Assembly: GCF_000001735.4 (NCBI RefSeq)
Contig: NC_003071.7
Coordinates: forward strand, 6,999,151-7,063,150
DNA length: 64,000 nucleotides
Reading direction: 5' to 3'
Source: Arabidopsis thaliana
Lineage: Eukaryota > Streptophyta > Magnoliopsida > Brassicales > Brassicaceae
Numbering within the stretch: position 1 is the stretch's first letter; each line of letters starts with the position of its first letter. The notes under the pieces are model-generated. The model made no database searches, had not been told where the DNA came from, and saw nothing but the letters and a program-made list of their open reading frames with translations. Shown piece by piece: positions 1 through 10,054 of the stretch. A program made the position numbers and the translations under genes.

Positions 1-16
1 TTGAAAAATCTTATTA

Positions 17-580
17 CAGTAGAACCTCTATAAATTAATACTTGATGAATTAATAAATACGATAAATTTAATCTTTGTTGGTCTCGAGTTTGCTCAGTGT
101 AAAAATAAACCAAATTCTATAAGATAATAACTTTTAAAAAATCAATGTGTATAAATATAGTCCCAATAATATCATAGATTAATAATCATGTAAATAGCCA
201 AAACTCTTTGTAAGTTTTCAAATTTTGAATATGCATTACATTACTAATACTCATATAGGATATTCAAATACAAAATTAATGTCACTATTTATAAATTTGA
301 AAACACATATTTTTTTAAAAAAAAATATGTGAATTCTATAATCTTTCCTATTCATTGTTCAAAAATTGTTTTTTCCTCTAAATATTAGATGGTTACGTAT
401 AAAACTACAAAATTTATAACATTCAAAGCATTCAGTTTATTAAGATCAAATTGCTTTAAATGATATTTTTTAAAAAAATTTAACAATTAAAAAAAAATAT
501 TTATTAATTTTCACTTAAATTAATAAATATTGATTAATAAAATATCATGGTCCTAACATTAATTTATAGAGGTTTTACTA
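17..580. mobile_element. Emigrant/pogo-type MITE
   Basis: A non-coding element of about 560 bases with terminal inverted repeats. The left end starts CAGTAGAACCTCTATAAATT and the right end, read on the other strand, starts TAGTAAAACCTCTATAAATT; about 21 of the first 25 bases match. Both ends abut a TA dinucleotide (15-16 and 581-582), the target duplication expected for Tc1/mariner-pogo elements. The CAGTAAAACCTCTATAAATT end is typical of the Arabidopsis Emigrant/ATHPOGON group. The interior is AT-rich without reading frames. Length and ends fit Emigrant well. Confidence 0.8.
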
Positions 581-582
581 TA

Positions 583-3171
583 TATTTTTACTAGTGATAA
601 GTGATAACATGTACAAGTGCTAATTCTAGCACAACTAAGCATTTATCAAGTCTTGGAAAAGACTAAATATTTTGCGCTTTAGAAATGTTTTGTTTCATGA
701 CTCCAAGCAATTACCTTAAACCAATGGAGATTGTGAGAAATAGGTTGATAAAGTCAAAGGCTCTCTGAACAATGGCCTAAATATTCATTGACTTTCTCCT
801 AATACTTACCACTATGATTTTCACCATGATAAATGACTCATGTTTGATATTTCTAACACAATAGCTAGAATGATTTCAATCTTGATGTGGATAATAAAAG
901 TCTCCCGCTGGACACCTCAATAATGTTACTCTTGTTTCTTACCTAGTGATCTAAGGTGCTTACTCATATACAATTTTTTGGATTTTGTTGATAAAGTAAT
1001 TGGATCTTGTCTCTTAGTATGACATAAACTTGAGAGATTAACTGTTGAAAAACTGATACAGTGGTGGCCTACTCACTTTGGAGATGATCATATGAACGTC
1101 AAAAATTCAATGAAGTTGATTTTTCTGAAGGGTCCATTGGACCGTATAGTGTGGACATATGCAACTCAGCTACTGGATGAGAAAGCTTTGCATGCTTAGT
1201 CTCATCTAAGTATCAAGCCATGGTAAGAGGTAAATCAAAGATAAGAGTTAGATGGATTCGAGCTGTGTTTGTTTTGGTAACAATTATTCGCATAAATCGG
1301 CGCTTGATAGTTAATTTTTAGGAACATGATTGATGTATTTTTGGCATTTGCTTTTGGTATATTTCGATTATGGAAATTGAGATCTCCATGTGATAATTTC
1401 ATTTTTGAACAGATCTTGGACAACGTCAGAAGAAACACTTGAAGAAGGGAGGTGGCAAGAAGAAGCTTAACATATACTTCAATGCAGGTCACAGACATGG
1501 ACATGGACATAAATATGCATCACTTAAATCTTTTAAACATTTTGCCACTTTGATCTAACCTTTTGCTATTTCTCATGCAAAACTTAAAAATCGCTGGCTT
1601 GAGTGGCACTCGGGAGAAAACCATATAAAATTCTTTGGTCACCGGACTAAGAGAATGTATGGATCTCAACCTTGGCCTATGACTTCTTAGTTATTCAAGA
1701 GAAAAAAACATGTACATGTTGTCTTTAATATTTAAAGTTTGATGTATTCTATTGTAAAAAATATATATATATATATGTGATGCTAACTTAGTGAAATAAT
1801 TGTTATGCATGTTCGATTCAAATCTATATTTGATAAAATCACCTAATCAAGATAAAAGTAAGATACAATTCTAAAAACTTAAATAGAAATACAAACAAAA
1901 ATGAATTAGCTTAAAAGATTTTTTATTTTGCATGAATTTTAAATTTTATACACCAAAAAACCTTTGTTACATTATACGCATCTTTGATCAGAGAATCTGA
2001 AATTTGAAGTTTGAGACTAAATCAAATAATTTTAAAAGTTTCAAAAAACGCAGCCCTATAAGTGCTTTCTTGCAACGTTGATAGCCGACTCTTAAAAAGT
2101 ATATATCCAAAAGCCAGGCTCGTGGAACTCTCTTTACATCATTGAGATGCATCGAATTCAGTTACCAAGTTCAATCCTATGTTTGAGATTCTTGCTGATG
2201 TAGGAACTAGGGAGCTTCTCCATGTTGGGTTTTATTTTAGTTCTCTTTTATCTTTATTTTGAATATTCTTGTTTTGGAGTTTTCCGATTACATATAGGTT
2301 TTGATAAGTCTTTAAGATACTAGATAAGTATCGATTCCTAAAATGAGACAAGGTTTTTCGTGTTCTTATATATAGATGTCAATCCCTTGACTTGCAACTC
2401 TGTAAGGTACAACCCCTCGATAATATTGTGGGGCAGCCTGGTTGGAACTCCCGTCGAGAGAGATGCACACGCTTAGACATGGCTAGAGTGCTTGTCAAAG
2501 TAGACTTAGAGAAGCCTTTGTCCGCTCAAATAAAATTATCATTGAAAAAACTTGTATTGGAGTTGACAAGGATTGTACGTTGCTCGGAGCCTCAAAAATG
2601 CGGAAATTTCTTGACTCTAGTAACGAATGGATATAAACATTGGCCTATGTGAAACAAATTAAGCATCAGTAAAAAGAGAGTGAGCAATCTTATTGCATGT
2701 ATCTACACAATTCTTACTTGCACTGTTTATATTTAGATTTATAACAATCTGATACGTGTAGATGCCTATTTACTTATGTTTCTAAGTTTAGAAAAGAAAA
2801 TAACAAAAAAAAAAAACGTAAAAAGTGAGACAAAACTTAAAATCTTAAATGATCTGGTCTTACTGTAAACTGCCAATTTTAGGACAAAACTTGTAGTTGA
2901 GAGAAAAAACCTGCGTCTCTTGATATCTTCTAATCCGATTTCCTATCCTCTGAAACTTTTTAAACCGTTTTAAGTAACTGAATGTTTTTTATTGTTTAAA
3001 CATTCAGTTATTGGTTGGCTTCAGTTGTGAGTATCATTCATCTATTTAAATCTCTTCATCTTTCAATAGGTCTCGTGTCTCACAAGAAACAAAGTTCATC
3101 TGCTAATATCACTCTCTCTTCTCCTTACTAATTACGTTTTCACCGTAAGTTTTACAATCGCGGTGGACACA
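583..3171. other. Upstream intergenic region of the polyol transporter gene
   Basis: No convincing gene. Positions 2392-2652 hold an 86-codon reading frame in which residues near 28-45 (ARVLVKVDLEKPL) resemble the DUF4283-type proteins associated with Arabidopsis LINEs; this could be a small relic but is weak. There is a TA run near 1762-1776. The 13-base inverted repeat at 2975-3010 lies in the likely PLT2 promoter. The last ~100 bases before 3172 are CT-rich and probably 5' UTR. Confidence 0.4.
2975..3010. repeat. 13-bp perfect inverted repeat upstream of PLT2
   Basis: TAACTGAATGTTT at 2975-2987 is exactly complementary to AAACATTCAGTTA at 2998-3010, with a 10-base AT-rich spacer. It lies about 160 bases upstream of the ATG. 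It could form a hairpin in DNA or transcript, or be a paired protein-binding site; the sequence does not decide. Confidence 0.6.
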
Positions 3172-4893
3172 ATGAGTTCCTCAGGAGAAGAACGAGGTGT
3201 TGTTGTTGCCGAGTCCGAGCCGCCAAGAGGGAATAGAAGCCGATTTGCTTTTGCTTGTGCAATCTTAGCCTCCATGACTTCTATCATCCTTGGTTATGGT
3301 TGGTCTTCTAATCATTCTCTAACGATCAAATTTCAGATTTGGTTTGGTTTAACGGTTTAGATAATCATCCTCACATTTTATGGATGTTGCAGATATTGGA
3401 GTGATGAGTGGAGCTGCAATTTTCATAAAAGACGATTTGAAGCTGTCGGACGTACAACTTGAGATTCTTATGGGAATTCTAAATATCTATTCTCTGATCG
3501 GTTCAGGAGCAGCTGGAAGAACTTCCGATTGGATCGGAAGACGATATACCATAGTGTTGGCAGGATTCTTCTTCTTTTGTGGAGCCCTACTAATGGGTTT
3601 TGCCACTAACTATCCTTTCATTATGGTCGGCCGTTTTGTAGCCGGTATCGGTGTCGGTTACGCTATGATGATTGCGCCTGTTTATACCACGGAAGTCGCT
3701 CCAGCCTCTTCTCGAGGCTTCCTTAGCTCTTTCCCTGAGGTTCAATAGATCCAAATTTTACTAGTTTATATGATATAAAAAAAAAGAAAATTAGGTTTAT
3801 ATTAATGTGATATGATTTTATATGCATGCAGATATTTATCAACATTGGTATACTATTGGGATACGTATCCAATTACTTCTTCGCCAAGCTTCCAGAGCAC
3901 ATTGGATGGAGGTTCATGTTAGGTATTGGAGCTGTGCCCTCAGTGTTTCTAGCCATTGGAGTGTTGGCAATGCCCGAGTCTCCACGGTGGCTCGTCATGC
4001 AGGGTCGTCTAGGGGACGCTTTTAAAGTCCTTGACAAAACCTCAAACACCAAAGAAGAAGCCATCTCAAGGCTCAATGACATCAAACGCGCAGTTGGAAT
4101 CCCCGATGATATGACAGACGATGTTATAGTCGTTCCGAATAAAAAGAGCGCTGGAAAAGGCGTGTGGAAGGACCTTCTCGTTCGACCAACCCCGTCCGTT
4201 CGACACATCCTCATAGCATGCCTTGGTATCCATTTCTCCCAGCAAGCCTCCGGAATTGATGCTGTCGTGCTTTACTCTCCGACCATCTTCTCAAGGGCTG
4301 GACTGAAGTCCAAGAATGACCAGCTCTTGGCTACGGTCGCTGTCGGAGTTGTCAAGACTCTCTTCATCGTAGTAGGAACTTGTTTGGTGGACCGGTTTGG
4401 ACGTCGTGCCTTGTTGCTTACGAGTATGGGTGGAATGTTTTTTTCCTTGACCGCCCTTGGAACTAGTCTCACGGTGATCGACAGGAACCCCGGGCAAACA
4501 CTCAAGTGGGCTATAGGGCTCGCCGTTACGACGGTGATGACTTTTGTCGCAACATTCTCATTAGGTGCAGGCCCCGTGACGTGGGTCTACGCCTCAGAGA
4601 TATTCCCCGTGAGGCTAAGAGCGCAAGGAGCAAGTTTGGGAGTGATGTTGAATAGACTAATGAGTGGTATTATAGGAATGACATTCCTATCTCTTTCTAA
4701 GGGTCTCACCATCGGTGGTGCATTCCTTCTCTTCGCCGGAGTTGCGGTTGCCGCGTGGGTCTTCTTCTTCACTTTCCTCCCGGAGACACGTGGTGTGCCT
4801 TTAGAAGAAATAGAGAGTCTCTTCGGGAGCTACAGCGCAAACAAAAAGAACAATGTTATGAGCAAAGGGAAACAAGTAGTTGATGAACAATGA
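3172..4893 (+). CDS. PLT2: Polyol/monosaccharide proton symporter (PLT family)
   Basis: A sugar-porter MFS protein of 511 residues from three exons: 3172-3298, 3393-3739 and 3832-4893. Introns are GT/AG, and joining gives ILGY-DIGV and SFPE-IFIN. Visible family motifs are DIGVMSGA at the end of the first membrane helix, GRTSDWIGRRYT in the loop after helix 2, PESPRWL after helix 6, QQASGIDAVVLYSPTIF in helix 7, VDRFGRRALLL, and LPETRG near the end: a complete 12-helix transporter. Arabidopsis PLT proteins are plasma-membrane H+ symporters for linear polyols and some monosaccharides. PLT1 and PLT2 are near-identical tandem genes (At2g16120, At2g16130); I favour PLT2 because the downstream order fits At2g16140 onward. 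The open frame starts at a GTG (3163), but the ATG at 3172 gives the family N-terminus MSSSGEERG. Confidence 0.9.
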
Positions 4894-6013
4894 GAGTGAA
4901 ACAAAATTTGCTTCCATTTCATTATTTGGTTAATGGAACGTCGATACCAAAAGACTCGGTTCCGATCCGAGTCTTCATCGGGCGAGTGTGACCAATAAGA
5001 AAATTAATAAAGAATTTTACTTGCCATCTCTAAATTCATGTTGTATATCTTTAATAAGTTGTTTGCAGAGAACGAGATTAAGAATTAAACTTTTATAATC
5101 TGCCATTTCAATTAATAAATGCAACATAGGTTTGATTACAACCATTTTTTTTTTTTGGAAAACTTATTAAGGTACGTACGTTTCGGTTACTAGATTATTT
5201 GCTAGTTTAGTTTATAACTCAAAAGTGGGTTTGATGATCTACGATCCTTCCAATTAGTCTAATACTCCTATACAAAGGTGGTGTGATGAAATTGTTGGTG
5301 GAATTATATTTAATATCTTATTATCGTTATGAAATATATTGAATACATTTGTTAAAATTAGTAAGTAATTAACTTTATAGATGTATATAAATGTCAAAAT
5401 TGATATATGTGGTAATAAACTTTGTGTTTATATGATAAGTCTTTGTTAATTTATCGAAGCTTGTAGAATTGTCGTTTCTATTTAATTGGTTTAGGGTTTT
5501 TGTTGGGTTATGAGCCTAAATTTATTTATTTTTGTTAAAAAAAAGATAACAAAGTATAATAAATTGCATAACCACACATGCCGACTAAAAATCATTTACA
5601 CGTATATTATATTTACTTCAAAAGATGAGTTTGTACGGTGACATGCATCATCAACAAACATATGTTATATGACCAGCACCAGGACCATCAATCCGGTCAC
5701 TATTCTCGTGAACCGTCCGGCCGTCAGATTTTCTTTGTTATGAATAAAGTTTGCTAGTTACACAAAGTAATTAGAGTACCCTCATTAAGAGTATTTAACT
5801 TGTTACATAGCTACACATAACAACTAAATTAATGTATAAGTACCCTCATTCTTAGCAACAAAAAAAATAAAGTACCCTCATCAAAAATTGGATTATTACA
5901 AAATGACGGACACCAACAAGCATAAGTTATATGACCAACATTATAATCATCAATTAAGTCACTAATTTGGTGTACCTCGCAAGAAACTTGGTAAAGATTA
6001 GAACCTAAAAATA
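4894..6013. other. Intergenic region with a local duplication
   Basis: No gene seen. The first ~150 bases are probably the PLT2 3' UTR. A degenerate direct repeat is present: about 5641-5710 and 5906-5975 share ATATGACCA, ATCAAT and GTCACTA blocks, and GTACCCTCAT recurs near 5778, 5841 and 5872. One GTACGTAC occurs at 5172, the only exact copy I noticed outside the Mutator-like element. Confidence 0.5.
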
Positions 6014-6016
6014 TAA

Positions 6017-9000
6017 GAGCAAGTCCAACGGTGCATCTTAACACATATCTTAGCATAATATCTTAGGTTTAAGTAATTAAAATTAAATCAAAAATGACTT
6101 AAATGCTAAGATTTACATCTTAGCTAAAATCTTTTATGTGTGCTAAGAAGCATGGACGTGTCCTGAAATGAGTGGTCCAAATTAAAGACAAAACCAAAAA
6201 ATAAAATCACGCGTTCATCTTCTCTTTCTCTCTTTTTTTTTTTCTCTTTCTCTCGTTCTCGAGACATGCAAAACAAACACAAAAACTTCACCATCCGACT
6301 CGATCCGATGAATTGAGAAGAGATTTGAGTCGGAAATTCTTCGTTCATCTGTGGTCATCATCATTAACCGAATATGGAGACCATCGGCGATATCTGGTTC
6401 ACCAGATCGAGATCAGAAAATCGAAGAATTCACCAAATCGGAGATTTGAGTTATTGGCTGCTCCAATCTGTTTCCCATGGTATGAATCTCTCTCTGTTCA
6501 ATTGTTTTTCGCGTTGAATTCGGGTTATTTGATTTGGTGTAGAAATTAGGGATTTCTCAGCTGAATTGGATTCTTTAACATTTGGTTTGGAGATTGATGA
6601 GTTGTTGTTTTCTTTTCTATATTTCTTCTGCTGATATTGTAATTGTTTCTGTATGATGAGTTCCGTGCGAGTGTGTTTGAGGCATTCGAAGAAGAGGATA
6701 GAGTGATAGAGAACAATGAAGGACTGCCTCCAGCTTTGTTGGGAAGCTGCAATGATCTTGCAAGGCAGCCTCATGCGTCTCCAGGTTTGATTTCTAAATG
6801 GCATGTCTAGGGTTTGGAAATGCTTTCTTGATACTAAGAAATATTAGCTTGTTCGAAATGTGACTCCTTTTTTGGTTGGGTGAAACTTTGCTTGCTTCTA
6901 TGTTTAGGCAATATGAACATTGAGATTTTGTGTAGTTGAGTATATCATTTTAAAAATGTTAAAATGCAGGCAGCTCACACGCTTAAGTGATAAATGCTTT
7001 CTCTATTTGTATGTGATCAATGCTTTCTCTGTTTTTTAATTGTTTGATTAGGCTATTGTATGTGATCAATGCTTTCTCTGTTTTTAATAGTTTGATTAGG
7101 TTGTCTACATCAATCTTTAATGCACAATTGATTGTGCTTGTAGTTGATTGTTATGAATTTACTTGAACACATACTATTAACCTTTCATTCTGCTCTTTCT
7201 TTTCATCTAAACACTTTACCAGAAGACTTTAGTGCAATGTTTGTTATGTCACAATGAATTTACGACTACTTGCTTGTTATGTCACAGTTAAAGACTTTAG
7301 TGCAATGTTTGGTAGTAGTTGTCATTGATTGTTTGCTATGTCACAGTTAAACACATAAACACATCATGAACCTCTTGTTATATATTAAACGTTTCATCTC
7401 TAACTTTAAACCAACCACAGACCATTAACACACACCAAAAAATCTTCCTTTTGTTCTATCCTACTCCTTTTAAAACCAACCAAAGAACTATCATATGGAT
7501 CCATATCCATATAGTCATGGATCAGGTTTTGTGAACCTCTTAACTAGTCAACAAGAGGTTCACACTTTGGAAACCAATCCGTGTGATGATGTTCCTATCT
7601 TTAGTACTCAATGTACTGACTCTCCCAGCCTAGAAGAACATGTACCTAAGGTGAAAAGAGAGAGAATGAAATGGTCAGCCAAAGAAGACATGGTGCTTGT
7701 CAGTTCTTGGCTCAACACAAGTAAAGATGCAGTAATAGGCAATGAACAAAAGGCTAATACCTTTTGGTCAAGAATAGCTGCCTATTATGATGCAAGTCCA
7801 CAGCTGAACGGTTTGAGAAAGAGAATGCAAGGTAACATAAAGCAGAGGTGGGCTAAGATCAATGATGGTGTTTGCAAGTTTGTAGGGAGTTATGAAGCTG
7901 CATCAAGAGAGAAGTCTAGTGGACAGAATGACAATGATGTCATATCACTAGCACACGAAATCTTCAACAACGATTATGGGTATAAGTTCCCCCTTGAGCA
8001 TGCTTGGAGAGTGCTTCGCCATGATCAAAAATGGTGTTCACAAGCAAGTGTAATGTCAAAAAGAAGAAAGTGTGACAAGGCTGCACAACCTTCAACCTCC
8101 CAGCCACCTTCCCATGGAGTAGAAGAAGCAATGTCTCGCCCTATTGGTGTTAAAGCTGCAAAGGCAAAAGCAAAAAAGACTGTGACCAAGACAACAACTG
8201 TGGAAGACAAAGGGAATGCAATGTTGGAGATTCAGTCTATTTGGGAAATAAAACAGAAGGATTGGGAGCTAAGGCAAAAGGATCGAGAGCAAGAGAAGGA
8301 GGACTTTGAAAAGAAAGATAGGTTATCGAAAACCACTTTGCTGGAATCTCTCATCGCCAAAAAAGAGCCACTTACTGATAATGAAGTGACTCTTAAAAAC
8401 AAACTAATTGACTTTCTTTTGGAACATTAGTTAAGTCTCTATGTTGTGTTTTTGTTGCATTTCAGTTTATGTCTTTCTGTTGCATTTCAACTTATGTTAT
8501 GTCTTTCTGTTGTTTCCAATTTCATTTCAACTTGTATGTGATCAAATGCTTTGTCGTTTCTGAATGCTTTGAGTTTGATGTCTAAAATTCAGTGTTTGTA
8601 TGAACTTTCTGTTATAAGTTAAGATATGTCTTTCTGAATCAATCCTTATGTTTAGTCTTTCTGATTCTCATCAATAAATTAGTTCATCAATGAATGAATC
8701 AATTTTTCTTTAAGTTTTTTGTAACGTTTTGATTGGTTTGATTTGGTTTGGTTTTCAGGTTTGGTTTGGCCAGAATCACATGCAGATTATCTCTCCTTTT
8801 CAGTTTGGGTTTCAGGTTTGATTTGGTCCATGCAGATCATCTTTATTCTATACTTAGCATTAGGTCTCTCTCTTAGTTGTACTCTCTTCGGCCAGTTCCG
8901 GACATAACTCGTCGGTCAATCAACCGCCCATCACAGCCATCGTTAACCATTGGTTAGCAAGGCATATTTTCAAAATCCTTGTAAAATGCTTGTATGACTT

Positions 9001-9212
9001 TGGTTGTATCATTACTTGTATTGGAAGATATTGTGATGTAAAAACTGAATTTTTTTTCTAAGATATTTTCTTTGTAAGATACATCAATGGAGCTCATTTT
9101 TACTAAAATACTCTTTTACTTATCTTAACTTACAAAAAGCAAAATTTAGATTATAAATATACTTAAGATGCAAGGTTAAGAATCAAATGGTTCTTAACCA
9201 TTGGACATGCTC
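6017..9212. mobile_element. PIF/Harbinger-type DNA transposon carrying only a Myb-like gene
   Basis: Terminal inverted repeats are GAGCAAGTCCAACGGT (left, from 6017) and GAGCATGTCCAATGGT (right, read from 9212 on the minus strand), matching at 14 of 16 positions. A TAA triplet flanks both ends (6014-6016 and 9213-9215), the TWA target duplication of PIF/Harbinger elements. GCATCTTAA recurs just inside both ends. The 3.2 kb body contains one intact gene (7495-8430), the Myb/SANT-like protein that autonomous Harbingers encode alongside a DDE transposase. I see no transposase frame, so the element is non-autonomous or its second gene was lost. Short tandem repeats lie at about 7009-7107 (period 49) and 7227-7350. 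Confidence 0.8.
7495..8430 (+). CDS. Myb/SANT-like protein with NAM-associated-type C-terminus (Harbinger ORF1 type)
   Basis: An intact single-exon frame of 311 codons starting at ATG 7495. Residues ~58-130 form a trihelix/SANT-like domain: KWSAKEDMVLVSSWLNTSKD, then FWSRIAAYYD and RWAKINDGVCKFVGSYE. A basic stretch (SKRRKCDK, about residue 183) may be a nuclear signal. The C-terminus (~235-311) is a charged coiled-coil-like region with repeated QKDWELRQKDREQEKEDF segments, as in plant proteins often mislabelled 'glutathione S-transferase T3-like'. In PIF/Harbinger elements this protein binds DNA and brings the transposase to the nucleus and the ends. The probable locus is At2g16140. The 5' region 6480-7490 may hold untranslated exons. 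Whether it still serves the element or has become a host gene cannot be told from sequence. Confidence 0.8.
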   Translation: MDPYPYSHGSGFVNLLTSQQEVHTLETNPCDDVPIFSTQCTDSPSLEEHVPKVKRERMKWSAKEDMVLVSSWLNTSKDAVIGNEQKANTFWSRIAAYYDASPQLNGLRKRMQGNIKQRWAKINDGVCKFVGSYEAASREKSSGQNDNDVISLAHEIFNNDYGYKFPLEHAWRVLRHDQKWCSQASVMSKRRKCDKAAQPSTSQPPSHGVEEAMSRPIGVKAAKAKAKKTVTKTTTVEDKGNAMLEIQSIWEIKQKDWELRQKDREQEKEDFEKKDRLSKTTLLESLIAKKEPLTDNEVTLKNKLIDFLLEH

Positions 9213-10054
9213 TAAGGTGTGGACGAGTCTTATCAGTATGCTTACATCATATTTATGGTAAATTGCGCACAGTAGCTGTTGACCCACTTTTAATTTCAAA
9301 TTTTAACACTGTGAGCTAGGCCTTTCAGTTATTAGCTATTAAACCAAAAACTGACCAAAATGCCCCTGACGAAACTGAACCCGGTTTGTACGTATGGACC
9401 GCGTCGTTGGAATCCAAAAGAACCAGGTTCGTACGTACACTGTTCATCGATGAGAAATGCATTAAATGATTTCTGGGTTTCGGCGAAGTTGACATTTGAG
9501 ATTGGAATTAAAAAATTTTAAAATTCGTTGGGCTCAGAAGTTTTTAATGCTAAAAAGTTTTGACAAGACTAAAACTTATGATTACCTATTATAATAGAGA
9601 TTATATTGTAAGATATTTAGATAATTTAGATTAGAATTCTGGGGAAAAAACGTAAATCGAAATTGTGTTAAGGTGAAGAAACGAAAATTGAAATTGTGTT
9701 ACGGTGAAGAATCTGAAGTTTTCAGTTGCTGTTTTACAAAGTTTGAAGGATTGAAGGGGAGACAATCTGTGTTCTGGGTAAGAAATTCGTGTTAATCCTA
9801 ATTACACTTGAGAACGTGATTTGAATGATACGTTTTTAAAAATTTCTGGGTTCATACATTGTTTTGTTGGAGATTTTATTTGTATTTGTAGATATAAATT
9901 AAAGCTCTATGTTTTGTTTAGTTAAATTTATAAGTACATAAATTATTTTGTTAGAGATTCTTTTTGTCTTTGTTGACATAAATGAAAGCCTTCAAAAAGA
10001 TCTGATTTTTTTCTATTTAATGTTGGTCTGACCTGAGGAATTTATGTTGCAGGT

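Noticed and set aside
2392-2652. LINE ORF1/DUF4283 relic
   Set aside because: Only about 15 residues look similar and no other LINE sequence is visible around it, so it was not listed as a separate feature.
3163-3171. GTG start for the polyol transporter
   Set aside because: Plant nuclear genes start at ATG; ATG 3172 gives the known family N-terminus.
5172-5179. GTACGTAC outside the Mutator-like element
   Set aside because: A single isolated copy near PLT2; treated as chance background.
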